Below, piece after piece: positions 40,101 through 49,200 of a stretch of 64,000 nucleotides of DNA. The stretch is taken from positions 122,682 through 186,681 of the forward strand of contig CAJNDS010000253.1 in assembly GCA_905221605.1 (NCBI GenBank). The letters are read 5' to 3'. Below the pieces are notes generated by a model. The model was not told the origin of the DNA and searched no databases. It saw only the letters and a list, made by a program, of their open reading frames with translations. Made by a program: the position numbers and the translations under genes. The DNA comes from Symbiodinium natans (taxonomy: Eukaryota; Sar; Dinophyceae; Suessiales; Symbiodiniaceae). Each line of letters opens with the position of its first letter. Positions within the stretch are counted from its first letter, which is position 1.

Positions 40101-43100
40101 CAGCTGTACCGCAAACCCTGAACCCCAAACCCTAAACCCAACCCCAAACCCAAACCCCAACCACGAGCTTTTTGACACTTGCCCACGAACTTTTCGATAC
40201 CTGGCCCTTACAGTGTCAACAAGTTCGCGGGCAAATGTCAACAAGTTCGTGGGCGAGAGAAAAAGACACTTGCCCACAAACTCTTTGACGCCTGCCCACG
40301 AACTTTTCGACACCTGGCCCTTAAAGTGTCAAAACGTTCGCGGGCAAGTGTCGAAAAGTTCGTGGGCGAGTGAACAACAATGCTGGCCCACGAAGTCCAG
40401 CAAATTTCAATTGCACAATAGGGTTTAGGGCTTAGGGCTTAGAGTGTAGGGTTTAGGGTTTAGGGCAGCGTTTAGGGACTTTCGCGGAACCCAGGCTGGT
40501 CGTCAACTGCCATAATGCGCTGAACGCCCTGCGCGGAAAGCCGCTGGTGGAGGCGTCAGCAGATCGCGCGGCCCTAAGGGCGGTTTAGGGTCTAGGGTCT
40601 AGGGTCTAGGGTTTAGGGTTTAGGGTTTCGGGTTTAGGGTTTAGCGTTTAGGGTTTCGGGTTTTTTGGGGTTCTGGGCTGGGGAAATAATCTAGGGGCCT
40701 GAAGAATTAGAATAGGGTTTTGGGGGTTGTTATAGTACATAGTTACAAAGGGACCATAAGGGACATGCAGGTCCTGTTACACAGGGAGTTACATAGAGCG
40801 GACCCTTATTGGCAACCCGAAACCCAAATGACCTGCCAAGATCCACGAGTCTACCCCACAAGCCAAGGGTCACAAGGGGCGTTTGAGGGTCTAAGGTTTA
40901 GGGTTTAGGGTTTAGGGTTTAGGGTTTAGGGTTTAGGGTTTAGGGCGCTGCGCCTTTCACTTGAGGGCTCTGGGTCGTACCCCGAACCCTATAGCTTAGG
41001 CTTAAACACTTAAGCCCTGAGCCCCGGACACCTTAAAGCCTTCTTGCCCGGGACTCACTTGAAACCCTAAACCCTAAACCCTAAACCGCAAACCCTAAAC
41101 CCTAAAGCCAACCTCCCTGAGAAGCCCGAGGCCTCTACCGCGAGCTCATGGCCAGTACCTGGGAGGAGGCATTGGAGGCCGGGGGGGTTTCGTTTGAGGG
41201 TTTAGGGTCTAGGGTTTAGGGTTGGGTTTAGCCTAAACCCCAAACCCTAAACCCGAAGCCCTAAAGTCTCCTAAACCCTAGCCCCTAAACTTTAAGCCCT
41301 AAAGTCCTAAACCCTAAACCCTTCAGGGCTTATGGGGCTTAGGGCTTGAGGGCTTACAATTCAGGGTAGGCAGGCGAAGTTCACGCAACATCTCTTTGCG
41401 TGGGCACTCCTTTAGTTTCCAAGCACTAGTTTAGAAGCCCTAAGACCCAGAAACCCTAAACCCTAAACCCTAAACCCTAAACCCTAAACCCTAAACCCTA
41501 AACCCCAAACCCTAAACCCTAAACCCTAAACCCATCTTGACCCTAAGCCCCAAAGCCAGAGCAGGTCCTGCGCCGCTCGGGCCAGCCCCTCCGGGGCACG
41601 ATGAACGGCACCTGGGCTGAAGGGTTTAGGGTTTAGGGTTTAGGGTTTAGGGTTTAGGGTTTGGGGTTTCGGGTTACGGGTTTAGGGTTTAGGGTTTAGG
41701 GTTAGGGTTTGGGGTTTAGGGTTTGGGGTTTACGGTTTAGCGCTCAGGGTTCACCATCTCAAATCCAAGCATTCACATAGTCAAGCAGCTTGTCAAGCGT
41801 CGGGAACATACCCACCCGCCCAAAGAATCCCACAACATTAAGAAACATGAAGTTCACTCAGTCCATACACCCTAGAGACACAACAGCAGCATACCTTGCA
41901 CAAGTTGGTTGAATCAATAATTTGATTCCATCTTTCAAGCAATGCATGCGTGCCATGCGCTGGTTACCTGTCTGCAGGGACTGTATGACATGCAAGAATA
42001 GCACTTTATCGAAAGTTCCTATGCGCTTACCCTTCCTAGGCCCCCTGGGCCCAGCGCCTGGGCCCTGAACCCCTAGGCCCTCTACCCAAAAACCCTAGCC
42101 CTGAACCCCTAGGCCCTCAACCCAAAAACCCTAAACCCTAAACCCCAAACCCTAAACCCTAAACCCGAAACCCTAAACCCTAAACCCTAAACCCCAAACC
42201 CTAAACCCTAAACTCTCCTAGGCATGCCCATGGAGCGGTACCTTCGGATCCTCCGGCTGCCCAACTTCGCCCTGAACGCTGTGAAGCGCAGCTGGGCTTA
42301 GGGTTAAGGGCTTAGGGTTTAGGGTTTAGGGTTTAGGGTTTAGGGTTTCGGGCCTCGGGTTTAGGGTTTAGGGCTAGGGTTTAGGGTTTTAGGCCGTTAT
42401 TCTGCCTTTTTTTTGTGGGGCTTGGGGTCCCGTCAAAGCCCCTTCAAACCAAAGAAGGGAGCCCTCTTTGTTCCTAGATCACGCGTGGGTCCTGTCCAAC
42501 GCCAAGGGACCGGGACCTTCAGAGTTTTGGGCGGGTTTAGGGTTTTACTGTAGTTTTTTAGGGTTTCGGGGCTTTGGGGTTTTAGGGATTGTTGGGTTTT
42601 TTTAGGGTTTTGGGGTTTTTGTGTTTTTGTGTTTGAGGGTTTTGGAGTTTTAGGGTTTTGGGGCCCTTTGGGTGTTAACGTTTCGGGTTTAGGGTTTCAG
42701 GGTTTTAGGGCTTAGGGGGTCTAGGGTTCAGGCTTACATTCCTAACCCCGAAGCCCTAAACCCACAATTAAACACAACACTCCCCCTACAGCCCCGAGAG
42801 ACGAAAGCCCTAAGCCACAAACCCCTACCTCAAACCCTAAACCCTAAACCCTAAACCCTAAACCCTAAACCCTAAACCCTAAACCCTAAACCCTTTGCAC
42901 CCCAAAGAAGCCCCGAGGCTTGAAGCCGGGTCTGGCGCCCGATCCGCAATACCACTCCTCCATGCGCCTTCGCCCTGACATTGGTGTGCCGTTCGGGCAT
43001 TTGTCGGTTTCTTTTGGGGGGTGTTTTCAGGGTTAGAGGTTTAGGGTTTAGGGTTTAGGGTTTAGGGTTTAGGGTGTAGGGCCCAGGGTTTTTGGGGCTT

Positions 43101-46100
43101 GCCGTTTTTTTCCTTTGGGGATTCGGATTTGGGGCTTCGGAGAATTCAAGCCCTCAATCGCCTCCCACTTGGAGGTTCATGGTACTTTGCAACCCAATTA
43201 TCACTGTCCTTCTCACCCAATTATAACCCTATTAGGATAGTTAAGGGGCTTATATGTGGGTTCTAGCTACACTTATAGTTGCCCTAAACCCTAGACCCTA
43301 AACCCGGAACCCTGAACCCTGAACCCTAAACCCTAAACCCCTAAGTACCCTGAGCCTCCAAGCAGGTTCTACGACCTGGAGCAGAGAAGGCGGACGGAGA
43401 TCGAGGAGAGGTGTTTAGGGGTTCAGGGGGGGGGGGGGGGGGGGGCAGAATTGCAAAACTGACCCTAAACCCGAAACCCTAAACCCTTAACTGATTAACT
43501 GAAAGGACTTTAGGCTTACTACTACAAGGGCCACTGACATCTGCCAGGAGTTGAACGGGCTGGTCGAGCCTCGGCAGGATCACTACGATGTGTTTAGAAT
43601 CACGCATATAGGTTTAGGGTTTAGGGGGTTTAGGAAAATATGATCCCCTTTGGGGCACCCTAATTATTAGGTGCCGTACTATAATAGGGATCCAAAAAGG
43701 GACCATAACTTTGCCAGGCACCCATATAACTGCAGAAAGCATATCCTGGGGTTAGGGTGTAGGGTTAAGGGCCTAATTTAGGGTTTAGGGTTCAGGAAAG
43801 CAGTAAGTGTTGTAGCCGTCATATCGCCATGGATGTGCTACGGTTCTGGGCCTTGTAGACTTCAAGTCTCAAGGCTTCATAGGGTTCGGGGTGTACACAC
43901 TACAGGGTTCAGGGTTCAGGGTTCAGGGTTCAGGGTTTTTGGTTCAGGGTTTTTGGTTCAGGGTTTCGAGCTACAAGGGAGCTTTCCAGCTTGTTAGGGT
44001 TTTGGGCTTACGGTTTAGAATAAGGCTTGTATTGTTTATGACCCTAAGCGCTAAACCCGGAAGCCTCTGGATGCTTATTCAAACCCTAAACCCTAAACCT
44101 TAAACCCTAAACCCTAAACCCTATACCCTATATCCTATACCCAAAACCCTAATTTCTATGTGTGCTCTCTCTCTCTCTCTCCGGGATGTTTTCCCTGCGA
44201 AGCCCGAGGGCCCATACTTCAGAAGGTAAGGGACCGAGTAAGAGACCATGTAACCCTAAACCCTAAGCCTAAACCCATTGCTAACCCTAAACCCTAAACC
44301 CACTACTAACCCTAAGCTAATCCTCAACCCACTACTAGCCCTAGACTAAATCCTAAACCCACTGCTATCCCTAGACTAAATCCTACACCCACTACTAACC
44401 CTAAACCCTAAACCCACTACTAACCCCTAAGCCCTAAACCCAAAACCCACTACTAACCCTAAGTCCCAAACCCGAAACCCTAAACCCTCAGACTCTCAGG
44501 TGAAGATGGCGGCGGATGCGGGTGTTCCGTGCCCGGTGAATACCGCGTTGGCGCGTCTCGTGCCTTGGGCCGCCAAGGGTTGCACGCTTCTGCAGGGTTA
44601 TGGACTTAGGGTTTGGGGTTTGGGGTTTGGGGTTTAGGGTTCAGAGTGTAGGTGTAGGGTGTAGGTTGTAGAGTGTACTTAGAGGCCGCGTGCACCCCGA
44701 AGCAAGCCCCAAGAAGTGGGCAGGGCTTTGCGTTTTGATTGCACTTTTGACTTCTTAGGGTTTAGGGTTTAGGGTTTAGGGTTTAGGGTTTAGGGTTTAG
44801 GGTTTAGGGTTTAGGGTTTAGGGGATCTTTCCAGTGCTTGTTTGTAGCTCCTGCACACAGTTTAAGCGTTGTTCACCACATTTTGTCTTCGGCGTTTCTT
44901 CTAAGAGTTCAGGGTTGAGGGTTTAGGGTTCAGGGTTGATGTTTCGGGGCATCAACCCTAAACCCTCAACCGCGCATGCCTTCGGAGCACGCACCTTCGG
45001 GTTTAGGGTTTAGAGGTCTAGAGGTTTAGGGTTTAGGGTTTAGTTTAGGGCTTAGGTTTTAGGGTTTGGGGTTTAGGGTTTAGGGTTTAGGGTTTAGAGG
45101 TCCAGAGGTTTAGAGGTTTAGGGTTTTAGGGGTTTTGACAAAAAGAGGTTTTAGGTTCCACACCCGAGAAGCTCCAGAAGCCCTCCAGCCCAAAACGACC
45201 CCCCCCCCCCTTCGGGTTTAGGGTTTAGGATTTAGGGTCTAGGGTACCTCGGACCCTAGATGTTAGCAGGTTCAGGGTTCAGGGCTTAGGGTTTAGGGTT
45301 CAGGGTCTAGGGTTTCAGGGTTTCAGGGTTTCAGGGCTTAGGGTTTCGGGTACCTGAGACCCTAGATGTTAGCCCAGGTAACCCCAAAAAAGAACTCCGA
45401 CAAAGCACCCCAGGTGCGGGAGGCCGAGGCGGCGAATGCTGGAAGCCCCCGACTGAGCCCCGAGGAGCCCGTTTTTTCTTTGGGGGTTTCGGGTTGAGGG
45501 TTTCGGGTTTAGGGTTTCGGGTTTAGGGTTTAGGGTGTAGGGTGCAGGGTGTAGGGTTTAGGGTTGAGGGTTTAGGGTGCAGGGTTTAAGGTTTGGGGTT
45601 TAGGATTTAGGGTTTAGGGTTGAGGGTTGATGTGGTCGCAGGCTTAGGGTTTAGGGGCTCCGTGTCTCAAGGGGTATTGGGTCCTTGAGGTTGTGAGTGG
45701 CCAGAGGGTCCTTGGGGTTGAGCGGTTTTAGGGTTTAGGGTGTAGGGTTTCAGGGCTTAAGGTTTAGGGTGTGGTAGTTTTGTGGAGGATGTTCGGGGTC
45801 GGGGCTTAGGGGTTCAGGGGTTCAGGGGTTCAGGGGTTCAGGGGTTCAGGGGTTCAGGGGTTCAGGGGTTCAGGGGTTCAGGGGTTAGGGTTTAGGGTTT
45901 AGGGTTTAGGGTTTAGGGTTTAGGGTTTAGGGTTGAGGGTTGAGGGTTTAGGGTACCCTAATTCAACCCCAGCAGCCCTTGAAGTGCGCAGACCTGACAG
46001 TTCACCTGCGCGCAGGCCCTCTTTGCCGAGATTCGCAAGGAGGTGGGGTTTGTGGTTGAGGGTTTAGTTAGGGTTTAGGGTTTCGGGGTTAGGGTTTAGG

Positions 46101-46264
46101 GTTTAGGGTTTAGGGTTTAGGGTTTAGGGTTTAGGGTTTAGGGTTTCGGGGTTAGAAGGGTTGAGGGTGCAGAGTTCAGGGTGCAGCGTTCAGGGCTGAG
46201 GTTGTTTTTTGGACCGGATTAGTGCCAGGTCCTTCTTCCCCACCAGGTTCACGAGGCGCCCTAA
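21307..46264 (+). CDS. panE: 2-dehydropantoate 2-reductase (ketopantoate reductase, PanE/ApbA family)
   Basis: Reduces ketopantoate to pantoate with NADPH in pantothenate synthesis. Exons: 21307-21351, 22615-22649, 26906-26963, 28237-28298, 28791-28839, 29073-29119, 29817-29838, 29986-30019, 31720-31762, 32537-32580, 33429-33472, 34690-34721, a probable one at 39327-39351, 40495-40565, 41131-41177, 41565-41607, 42222-42290, 42918-42963, 43366-43405, 43548-43565, 44500-44559, 45414-45464, 46016-46042, 46247-46264 (TAA). Motifs: dinucleotide-binding VLGAGCIGQWVGG, SMQNGIGN, GGMVPYGV, VVNCHNALNAL, HSSM, RTEIEELNG, GVPCPVN. About 345 residues, within the family range. Unresolved: about 10 nt between exons 2 and 3 (expected to complete VTL.GR) and the junction before 40495. 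Donors are mainly GC. Introns are TTTAGGG arrays; two contain whole genes. Confidence 0.88.
21685..21800. mobile_element. intact MITE-like element, family 1
   Basis: 116 bp with terminal inverted repeats: ACTTGGAGGTTCAGGGTAC on the left and GAACCTCCAAGCAG on the right. The interior has a second palindrome (CCCTAAGTCCTCTAAGTAGG). No coding capacity. It lies in the first intron of the ketopantoate reductase gene. Confidence 0.8.
22027..22432. repeat. 85-bp segment duplicated around a CCCTAAA array
   Basis: The segment beginning AACCTAACTCGGAATGTGTG occurs at 22027-22112 and 22344-22428 with only a few differences, offset about 317 bp, with the CCCTAAA array between. Confidence 0.93.
22109..22345 (-). 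repeat. CCCTAAA array
   Basis: About 30 near-perfect units in the first intron of the ketopantoate reductase gene, bounded by the two copies of an 85-bp duplicated segment. Confidence 0.95.
23698..25301 (+). CDS. ubiquitin-like plus RCC1-like repeat protein, 3 exons
   Basis: Exons 23698-24754, 24862-24975 and 25129-25301 join in frame to a 447-residue protein. Residues 1-75 resemble a ubiquitin-like fold (SVSLLSGKTVSVEAELGTSV, ending near GDSLSFHIR). Then come nine repeats of about 52 residues with the core FAAILADGSVVTWG and a GGDSSAV turn, as in RCC1/HERC-type beta-propeller repeats. The type is common in symbiotic dinoflagellates and its function is not established. The frame stays open upstream to 23314, but the ubiquitin-like fold begins at the chosen ATG. 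Introns are 107 and 153 nt, GT-AG, each cutting the GGDS turn. The gene lies inside an intron of the ketopantoate reductase, same strand. Confidence 0.88.
24755..24861 (+). mobile_element. introner-like intron with terminal inverted repeats
   Basis: A 107-nt GT-AG intron. Its left end (CCTAGTAGTAGAGTAGGTAACC region) is an imperfect inverted copy of its right end, read in reverse as CCTTAGTTGTCCAGTAACC. GTG is present at both boundaries, as expected for a short target duplication. The interior holds a second palindrome around ATATGAATCCCCTTATA. The same termini are seen at 53912-54004 and, more distantly, at 4058-4168. Confidence 0.75.
24976..25128 (+). repeat. intron with a ~50-bp tandem duplication
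   Basis: A 153-nt GT-AG intron of the RCC1-like gene. It contains two tandem copies of an AT-rich unit (about 24996-25045 and 25046-25095) that share TTTAGTATTTTTGTT and AAAGCCCAAGAGGATATTAA with very few differences. No clear terminal inverted repeat. Confidence 0.75.
25840..26152. repeat. microsatellite cluster (AGTGCG, AGTGCT, GCTACT, ACT)
   Basis: Hexamer blocks grade into about 35 ACT triplets. The triplet part gives long Leu or Val frames that are artefacts. Confidence 0.95.
26604..27110 (+). repeat. TTTAGGGG block, ketopantoate reductase exon 3, then TTTAGGG block
   Basis: About 25 copies of the 8-mer TTTAGGGG (26630-26815), exon 3 at 26906-26963, then about 20 perfect TTTAGGG 7-mers (26968-27110). 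The exon is sandwiched between arrays of two different periods. Confidence 0.93.
26906..30019 (+). CDS. panE: ketopantoate reductase exons 3-8
   Basis: Exons 26906-26963 (GRTVDSGRLRLTDVERDAA), 28237-28298 (FDESLPLPGHPHLAASFDMQ), 28791-28839 (AFQSDDFLAVFVCLK), 29073-29119 (DNDLAASLGKLKKDT), 29817-29838 (VIVSMQN) and 29986-30019 (IGNKKKLAKL). The VFVCLK strand and the QNGIGN turn match the second half of the NADP domain. Phases agree from exon 3 on; the link from exon 2 to exon 3 needs a missing micro-exon. Confidence 0.82.
27265..27385. repeat. ~30-bp tandem repeat, four units
   Basis: Units of GCCCTAAACCCTAAAG plus CCAGCCCAGAGTAG with slight differences. Confidence 0.85.
27412..27880. repeat. 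21-bp minisatellite, about 22 units
   Basis: The unit TTGTCCGGGAATTTTTGGTG (plus C) is repeated with single changes. Because 21 is a multiple of 3, several frames remain open with a 7-residue periodicity; no start context or homology supports coding. It lies in the intron between ketopantoate reductase exons 3 and 4. Confidence 0.93.
29541..29660. mobile_element. family 1 element, left part
   Basis: Starts CTAGGAGGTTCATGGTAGTC and has the family interior (CACTTAAGGGGCTTATAAGTGG). It then runs into CCCTAAA repeats; no clear right arm was found. Confidence 0.65.
30170..30810. other. unique stretch within ketopantoate reductase intron 8
   Basis: About 640 bp without telomere-type repeats. Short frames exist on both strands (about 72 and 97 codons) but neither has a recognisable motif. 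No gene called. Confidence 0.5.
30863..31056 (-). repeat. CCCTAAA array
   Basis: About 26 nearly perfect units in the intron between ketopantoate reductase exons 8 and 9. Confidence 0.95.
31720..34721 (+). CDS. panE: ketopantoate reductase exons 9-12
   Basis: Exons 31720-31762 (HPIVGGMVPYGVIE), 32537-32580 (AGPGHMRRATFGPI), 33429-33472 (FDDSMPPTLTAALR) and 34690-34721 (AGLAVEVVSE). The order GGMVPY, then FGP, then ALR-AGL is that of the family between the two domains. The 33472/34690 junction is GT-AG and joins G to GT, giving LRGAGL. Confidence 0.8.
33772..33866. mobile_element. MITE-like element, family 2
   Basis: About 95 bp with ~32-bp imperfect terminal inverted repeats: left CTTATACTAACGCTCCTTAA, right (reversed) CTTATACTAAGAGTCCTTGG. 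No coding capacity. A relative is at 46446-46526. Confidence 0.78.
34058..34678 (-). repeat. largest CCCTAAA array of the window
   Basis: About 85 units over 620 bp, near-perfect at first and ending in CCCCAAA and CCAAACG variants, directly upstream of ketopantoate reductase exon 12. Confidence 0.95.
35067..38959 (+). CDS. secreted protein with one thrombospondin type-1 repeat, 3 exons
   Basis: Exons 35067-35651, 35798-37018 and 38759-38959 give 668 residues ending at TGA. Residues 1-19 (MTFFRVFLSVAACSLVCAL) form a signal peptide. At about residues 397-455 the sequence WSNCSKPCGGG followed by four further cysteines is a thrombospondin type-1 repeat. The stretch before it (SHWAIVEYGGAF to PHKISPQDV) faintly recalls the end of an astacin-type protease, but no HExxH is present, so no activity is claimed. 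The C-terminal exon has four cysteines. Both introns are GT-AG; intron 1 takes its acceptor from a telomere-type repeat (TTTAG|GGT) and intron 2 (1,740 nt) is largely CCCTAAA arrays. The gene lies inside an intron of the ketopantoate reductase. It probably acts in the secretory pathway or outside the cell. Confidence 0.82.
35652..35797 (+). repeat. 146-nt intron made mostly of TTTAGGG, supplying its own acceptor
   Basis: Intron 1 of the secreted thrombospondin-type gene. The donor is CAG|GTAATT. The second half is about ten perfect TTTAGGG units, and the only AG that restores the frame lies inside a repeat, after which the exon starts GGT TTG GCA. Confidence 0.8.
37083..38350 (-). repeat. CCCTAAA arrays inside the last intron of the secreted gene
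   Basis: Two arrays (about 37083-37515 and 37906-38348) separated by ~390 bp of mixed sequence. They include blocks of CCCTCAA, CCCTGAA and CCCTAAG variants, each locally homogeneous, indicating expansion by local duplication. Confidence 0.95.
39327..41607 (+). CDS. panE: ketopantoate reductase exons 13-16
   Basis: Probable exon 39327-39351 (DDIATTWA, after GGAG; its 3' edge is uncertain). Then 40495-40565 (LVVNCHNALNALRGKPLVE and following), 41131-41177 (LYRELMASTWEEALE) and 41565-41607 (VLRRSGQPLRGTMN). LVVNCHNALNAL is the helix of the C-terminal catalytic domain. The catalytic Lys expected just before it would be split across the unresolved junction. Confidence 0.75.
40160..40392. repeat. 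palindromic ~20-bp repeat cluster
   Basis: CCCACGAACTTTTCGACAC-type units occur several times in one orientation, each group followed by inverted copies (GTCGAAAAGTTCGTGGGCGA). There are two large hairpin units of about 105 bp. Confidence 0.85.
42222..46264 (+). CDS. panE: ketopantoate reductase exons 17-24 with stop
   Basis: Exons 42222-42290 (ERYLRILRLPNFALNAVKR), 42918-42963 (LKPGLAPDPQYHSS), 43366-43405 (FYDLEQRRRTEIE), 43548-43565 (18 nt, ELNGLV), 44500-44559 (AADAGVPCPVNTALARL), 45414-45464 (VREAEAANAGSPRLSPE), 46016-46042 (ALFAEIRKE) and 46247-46264 (VHEAP, TAA). The SSM, TEIEE and LNG elements carry the family's substrate-binding Ser and acidic residue. Donors in order: GC, GC, GA, GA, GT, GA, GT. 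Confidence 0.83.
43167..43365. mobile_element. family 1 element split by a telomere-type array; right end is a splice acceptor
   Basis: Left arm ACTTGGAGGTTCATGGTAC; right arm TACCCTGAGCCTCCAAGCAG ending at 43365, after which ketopantoate reductase exon 19 begins. A ~65-bp CCCTAAA-type stretch follows the interior sequence TTATAGTTG, the same relative place as in the copy at 5793-6336. Confidence 0.75.
43630..43735. mobile_element. palindromic element, family 3
   Basis: The left arm AATATGATCCCCTTTGGGGC is mirrored by GATCCAAAAAGGGACCATAA on the right, with a central ATTAGGTGCC palindrome. Single clear copy, in a ketopantoate reductase intron. Confidence 0.55.
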
Positions 46265-49200
46265 GCCCTAGAGGGTTTAGGGTTTAGGGTATAGGGTTTA
46301 GGGTATAGGGTTTAGGGTATAGGGTTTCAAGTAAAGGGCCATTGGCTGTCGGCCGGCCTCTTCCACCGCGCCCCCGTGGTCACTCTCATGCAGGGTTGGC
46401 CCTAAACCTCAGACACCTGAAACCCTATGTAAACCCTAAACTCCAATTCCCCTTTATACTAACAGTCCTTAGTAGGGACACAGGGGTACCCTTATCCCTA
46501 TGCACTGTTAGTATAAGGGGGACATCCCAATCTAAGCCTTAGCCCTGTAAGGGGGACATCCCAATCCAAACCCTTAACCCTGAACACTAAACCCTAAACC
46601 TTAAAACCCTGTCCAGGCGTACGGTTTAGGGCTCGACAGCCTCCAAACCCTGGGAGCCCTTAAGAGTTGAGGCTTTAGGGTTTAGGGTTTAGGGTCGTAG
46701 GGTTTAGGGTTTAGGGTTTAGGGTTTAGGGTTTAGGTGTTTGGGGTTTAGGGTTTCGGGTTTAGCCCTCAGCAAACTTTATCCAAAGTCTGGTAGAGAAA
46801 CGCTCGGAGGCCCCGGCGCGGGAGGGAACGCCACAGACGAGCCTCTTGGCGAGTGAGAGGGATTAGGGTTTAGGGGTTGAGGGGTTGAGGGGTTTAGGGA
46901 TGTAGGGGTCTTTTGGAGTTTAGCGATTTAGTCGTTTAGGGATTTGGGCGTGTAGGGTTTAGAAACCCTAAACCCTGAATCCGAAGCTTTTCCCAAGGCC
47001 CAATGCTCCCGACGCAAAGCACAAGTCTCTTTCAAGCCAGACCCCTGAAACCCGTAAACCCTTGAACCCTACAGCCCCTAAACCCCTGGAGTTGTATTAG
47101 GGTTTAGGGTTTAGGGTTTAGGGTTTAGGGTTTAGGGTTTAGGGCTTAGGGTTTAGGATTTAGGGTTCAGGGTTTAGGGTTTAGGGTTTGCGGCTTAGGG
47201 ATTGGGCATCGAAGAACTCGGGCGAAATCTGCCTTAGCATTCTAAGCCCACGGGGCAGCCTGAAGATTCTATACATTCGAAGCTAGGGTTTAGGGTTTAG
47301 GGTTTAGGGTTTAGGGTTTAGGGTTTAGGGTTTAGGGTTTAGGGTTTAGGGTTTAGGGTTTAGGGTTTAGGGTTTAGGGTTTAGGGTTTAGGGTTTAGGG
47401 TTTAGGGTCTAAATTGTTTTTGTTTTTTCGCATGTCATCATCAGTACCCTTATTTGAAACAAAGGCCACCTTACCCAAGCTCCACTCCTCTAACCCCTAG
47501 CCCATAAACCAGAAACCCTAAACACTAACCTGAACCCTAAACCCTAAACCCTAAACCCTAAGCCCTAAGCCCTAAGCCCTAAACCCTAAACCCTAAACCT
47601 TAAACCCTAAACCCCAAAGAACCTTCAAACATCCCAGGGCCCTTCGCCCGCCTTTGTCCCCAGCGCTGTGCCATGTGACCGGCTCGCTCCTCGGGCGCGC
47701 TTGGGTTTCTAGAAGTTGCTTTAGGGTTCGGGGATTCAGGGTTCAGGGTTTAGGGTTCGGGGTTTAGGGCTTAGGGTTCGGGGTTTAGGGTTCAGGGTTT
47801 AGTGCTTAGGGTTCATGTAGTAAACCAAGGCAATAACCGCCGCTTATAATGTAATAAGTTCATGTCCCTCATGATGTTCTCTTGTCTGTACATTTTGTCT
47901 TGTTAATCGATCTCACGGCCGGACAGGAAAACAATACAAGGACGAAATACAAACCTTGAAATTTGCTAGAGAACAAGATGGTGCATTTGGTGTTTTTAAA
48001 ATTTCAAGTCATGTAAAGATAAAACTAATGGGGCAAATTATTCTATCTTTCTGAGCCCCTTAAGAGTCCATGCAAAAATCGTATATTGCATAATTTTGGT
48101 CGGTGCTCCTAAACCCTGAACCCCAGGAGCCTTCTGAAAATTAGCCCACCTCCCAGACCTCACAACTCCGATTTTGGTCACAGCAGCAGCTGCAGATTCT
48201 CAGGCCCCTTGTAGCTAAACCTTCAGCCGCAAACCCTAAGGCCTAAGCCCCAAACGCCTGAACCTCTAAACCCTAAACCTTAAACCCTAAACCCTAAACC
48301 CTAAACCCTAACCCTAAACCCTAAACCCTAAACCCTAAACCCTAAGCCCTATGCCCTAAGCCCTAAACCCTAAACCCTAAACCCTAAACCCCAAACCCTA
48401 AACCCTAAACCCTGAACCCTGAACCCTAAACCCTAAACCCTAAGCCCTAAGCCCTAAACCCTCAACCAACCCTCAACCCTAAACCCTAAACCCTAAACCC
48501 CTTCGCACCGTGAGGTCTCCTCATTTTTCTCGACGTTCGGAGCGCTTGGCCCCGATAGTCGACGGTCGTGGAAGAAAAGACCAGACGTTCCAAGCTCTCA
48601 GGGTTTAGGGTTTAGGGTTTAGGGTTTGGGGTTTAGGGTTTAGGGTTTGGGGGTTAGGGTTCAGGGTTTGGGGTGTAGGGGTTAGGGCTTAGGGTTTAGG
48701 GTTTGGGTAGGGTGTAGGGTTTGGGGTTTAGGGTTTAGGGTCCTAGAGGGGTTTGGGGTTCAGGTAGTGTAGGCTGGCTGCAAGGGGAAAGTCCTTCCAT
48801 GCTAAGAGTTTAGGGTTCTAGGGTCTAAGGTTTAGGGTTTGGGGTTTGGGGTTTAGGGTTTCGGGTTTAGGTTTCCTTCTTTCTCATCCTTAACGGAGGA
48901 TCCTTGATGTACGTGGCCCCCGTGCAACATCCCAAAGCCCAAAATCCGGCCCTCAGCACTTGAGTGGCGAGGGGAGAGTATCCACGATTCCCGAGGTGCC
49001 ACATCACACCCGGATAAAGATACAGAAGACTTAGCATCTCTGATCTCGGTGGGGTGTGGCGCAGACTTCATAGGGTCCTGCCCTGAGCTTCTCCGTGAGC
49101 CTTTTTCCCCCCCAACACAAGCTCGGAGACAGAGGTTGGTTACCGGAAGGGTTTGGGGTTTAGGGTTTAGGGCGTAGGGCTTAGGGCGTAGGGCTTAGGG

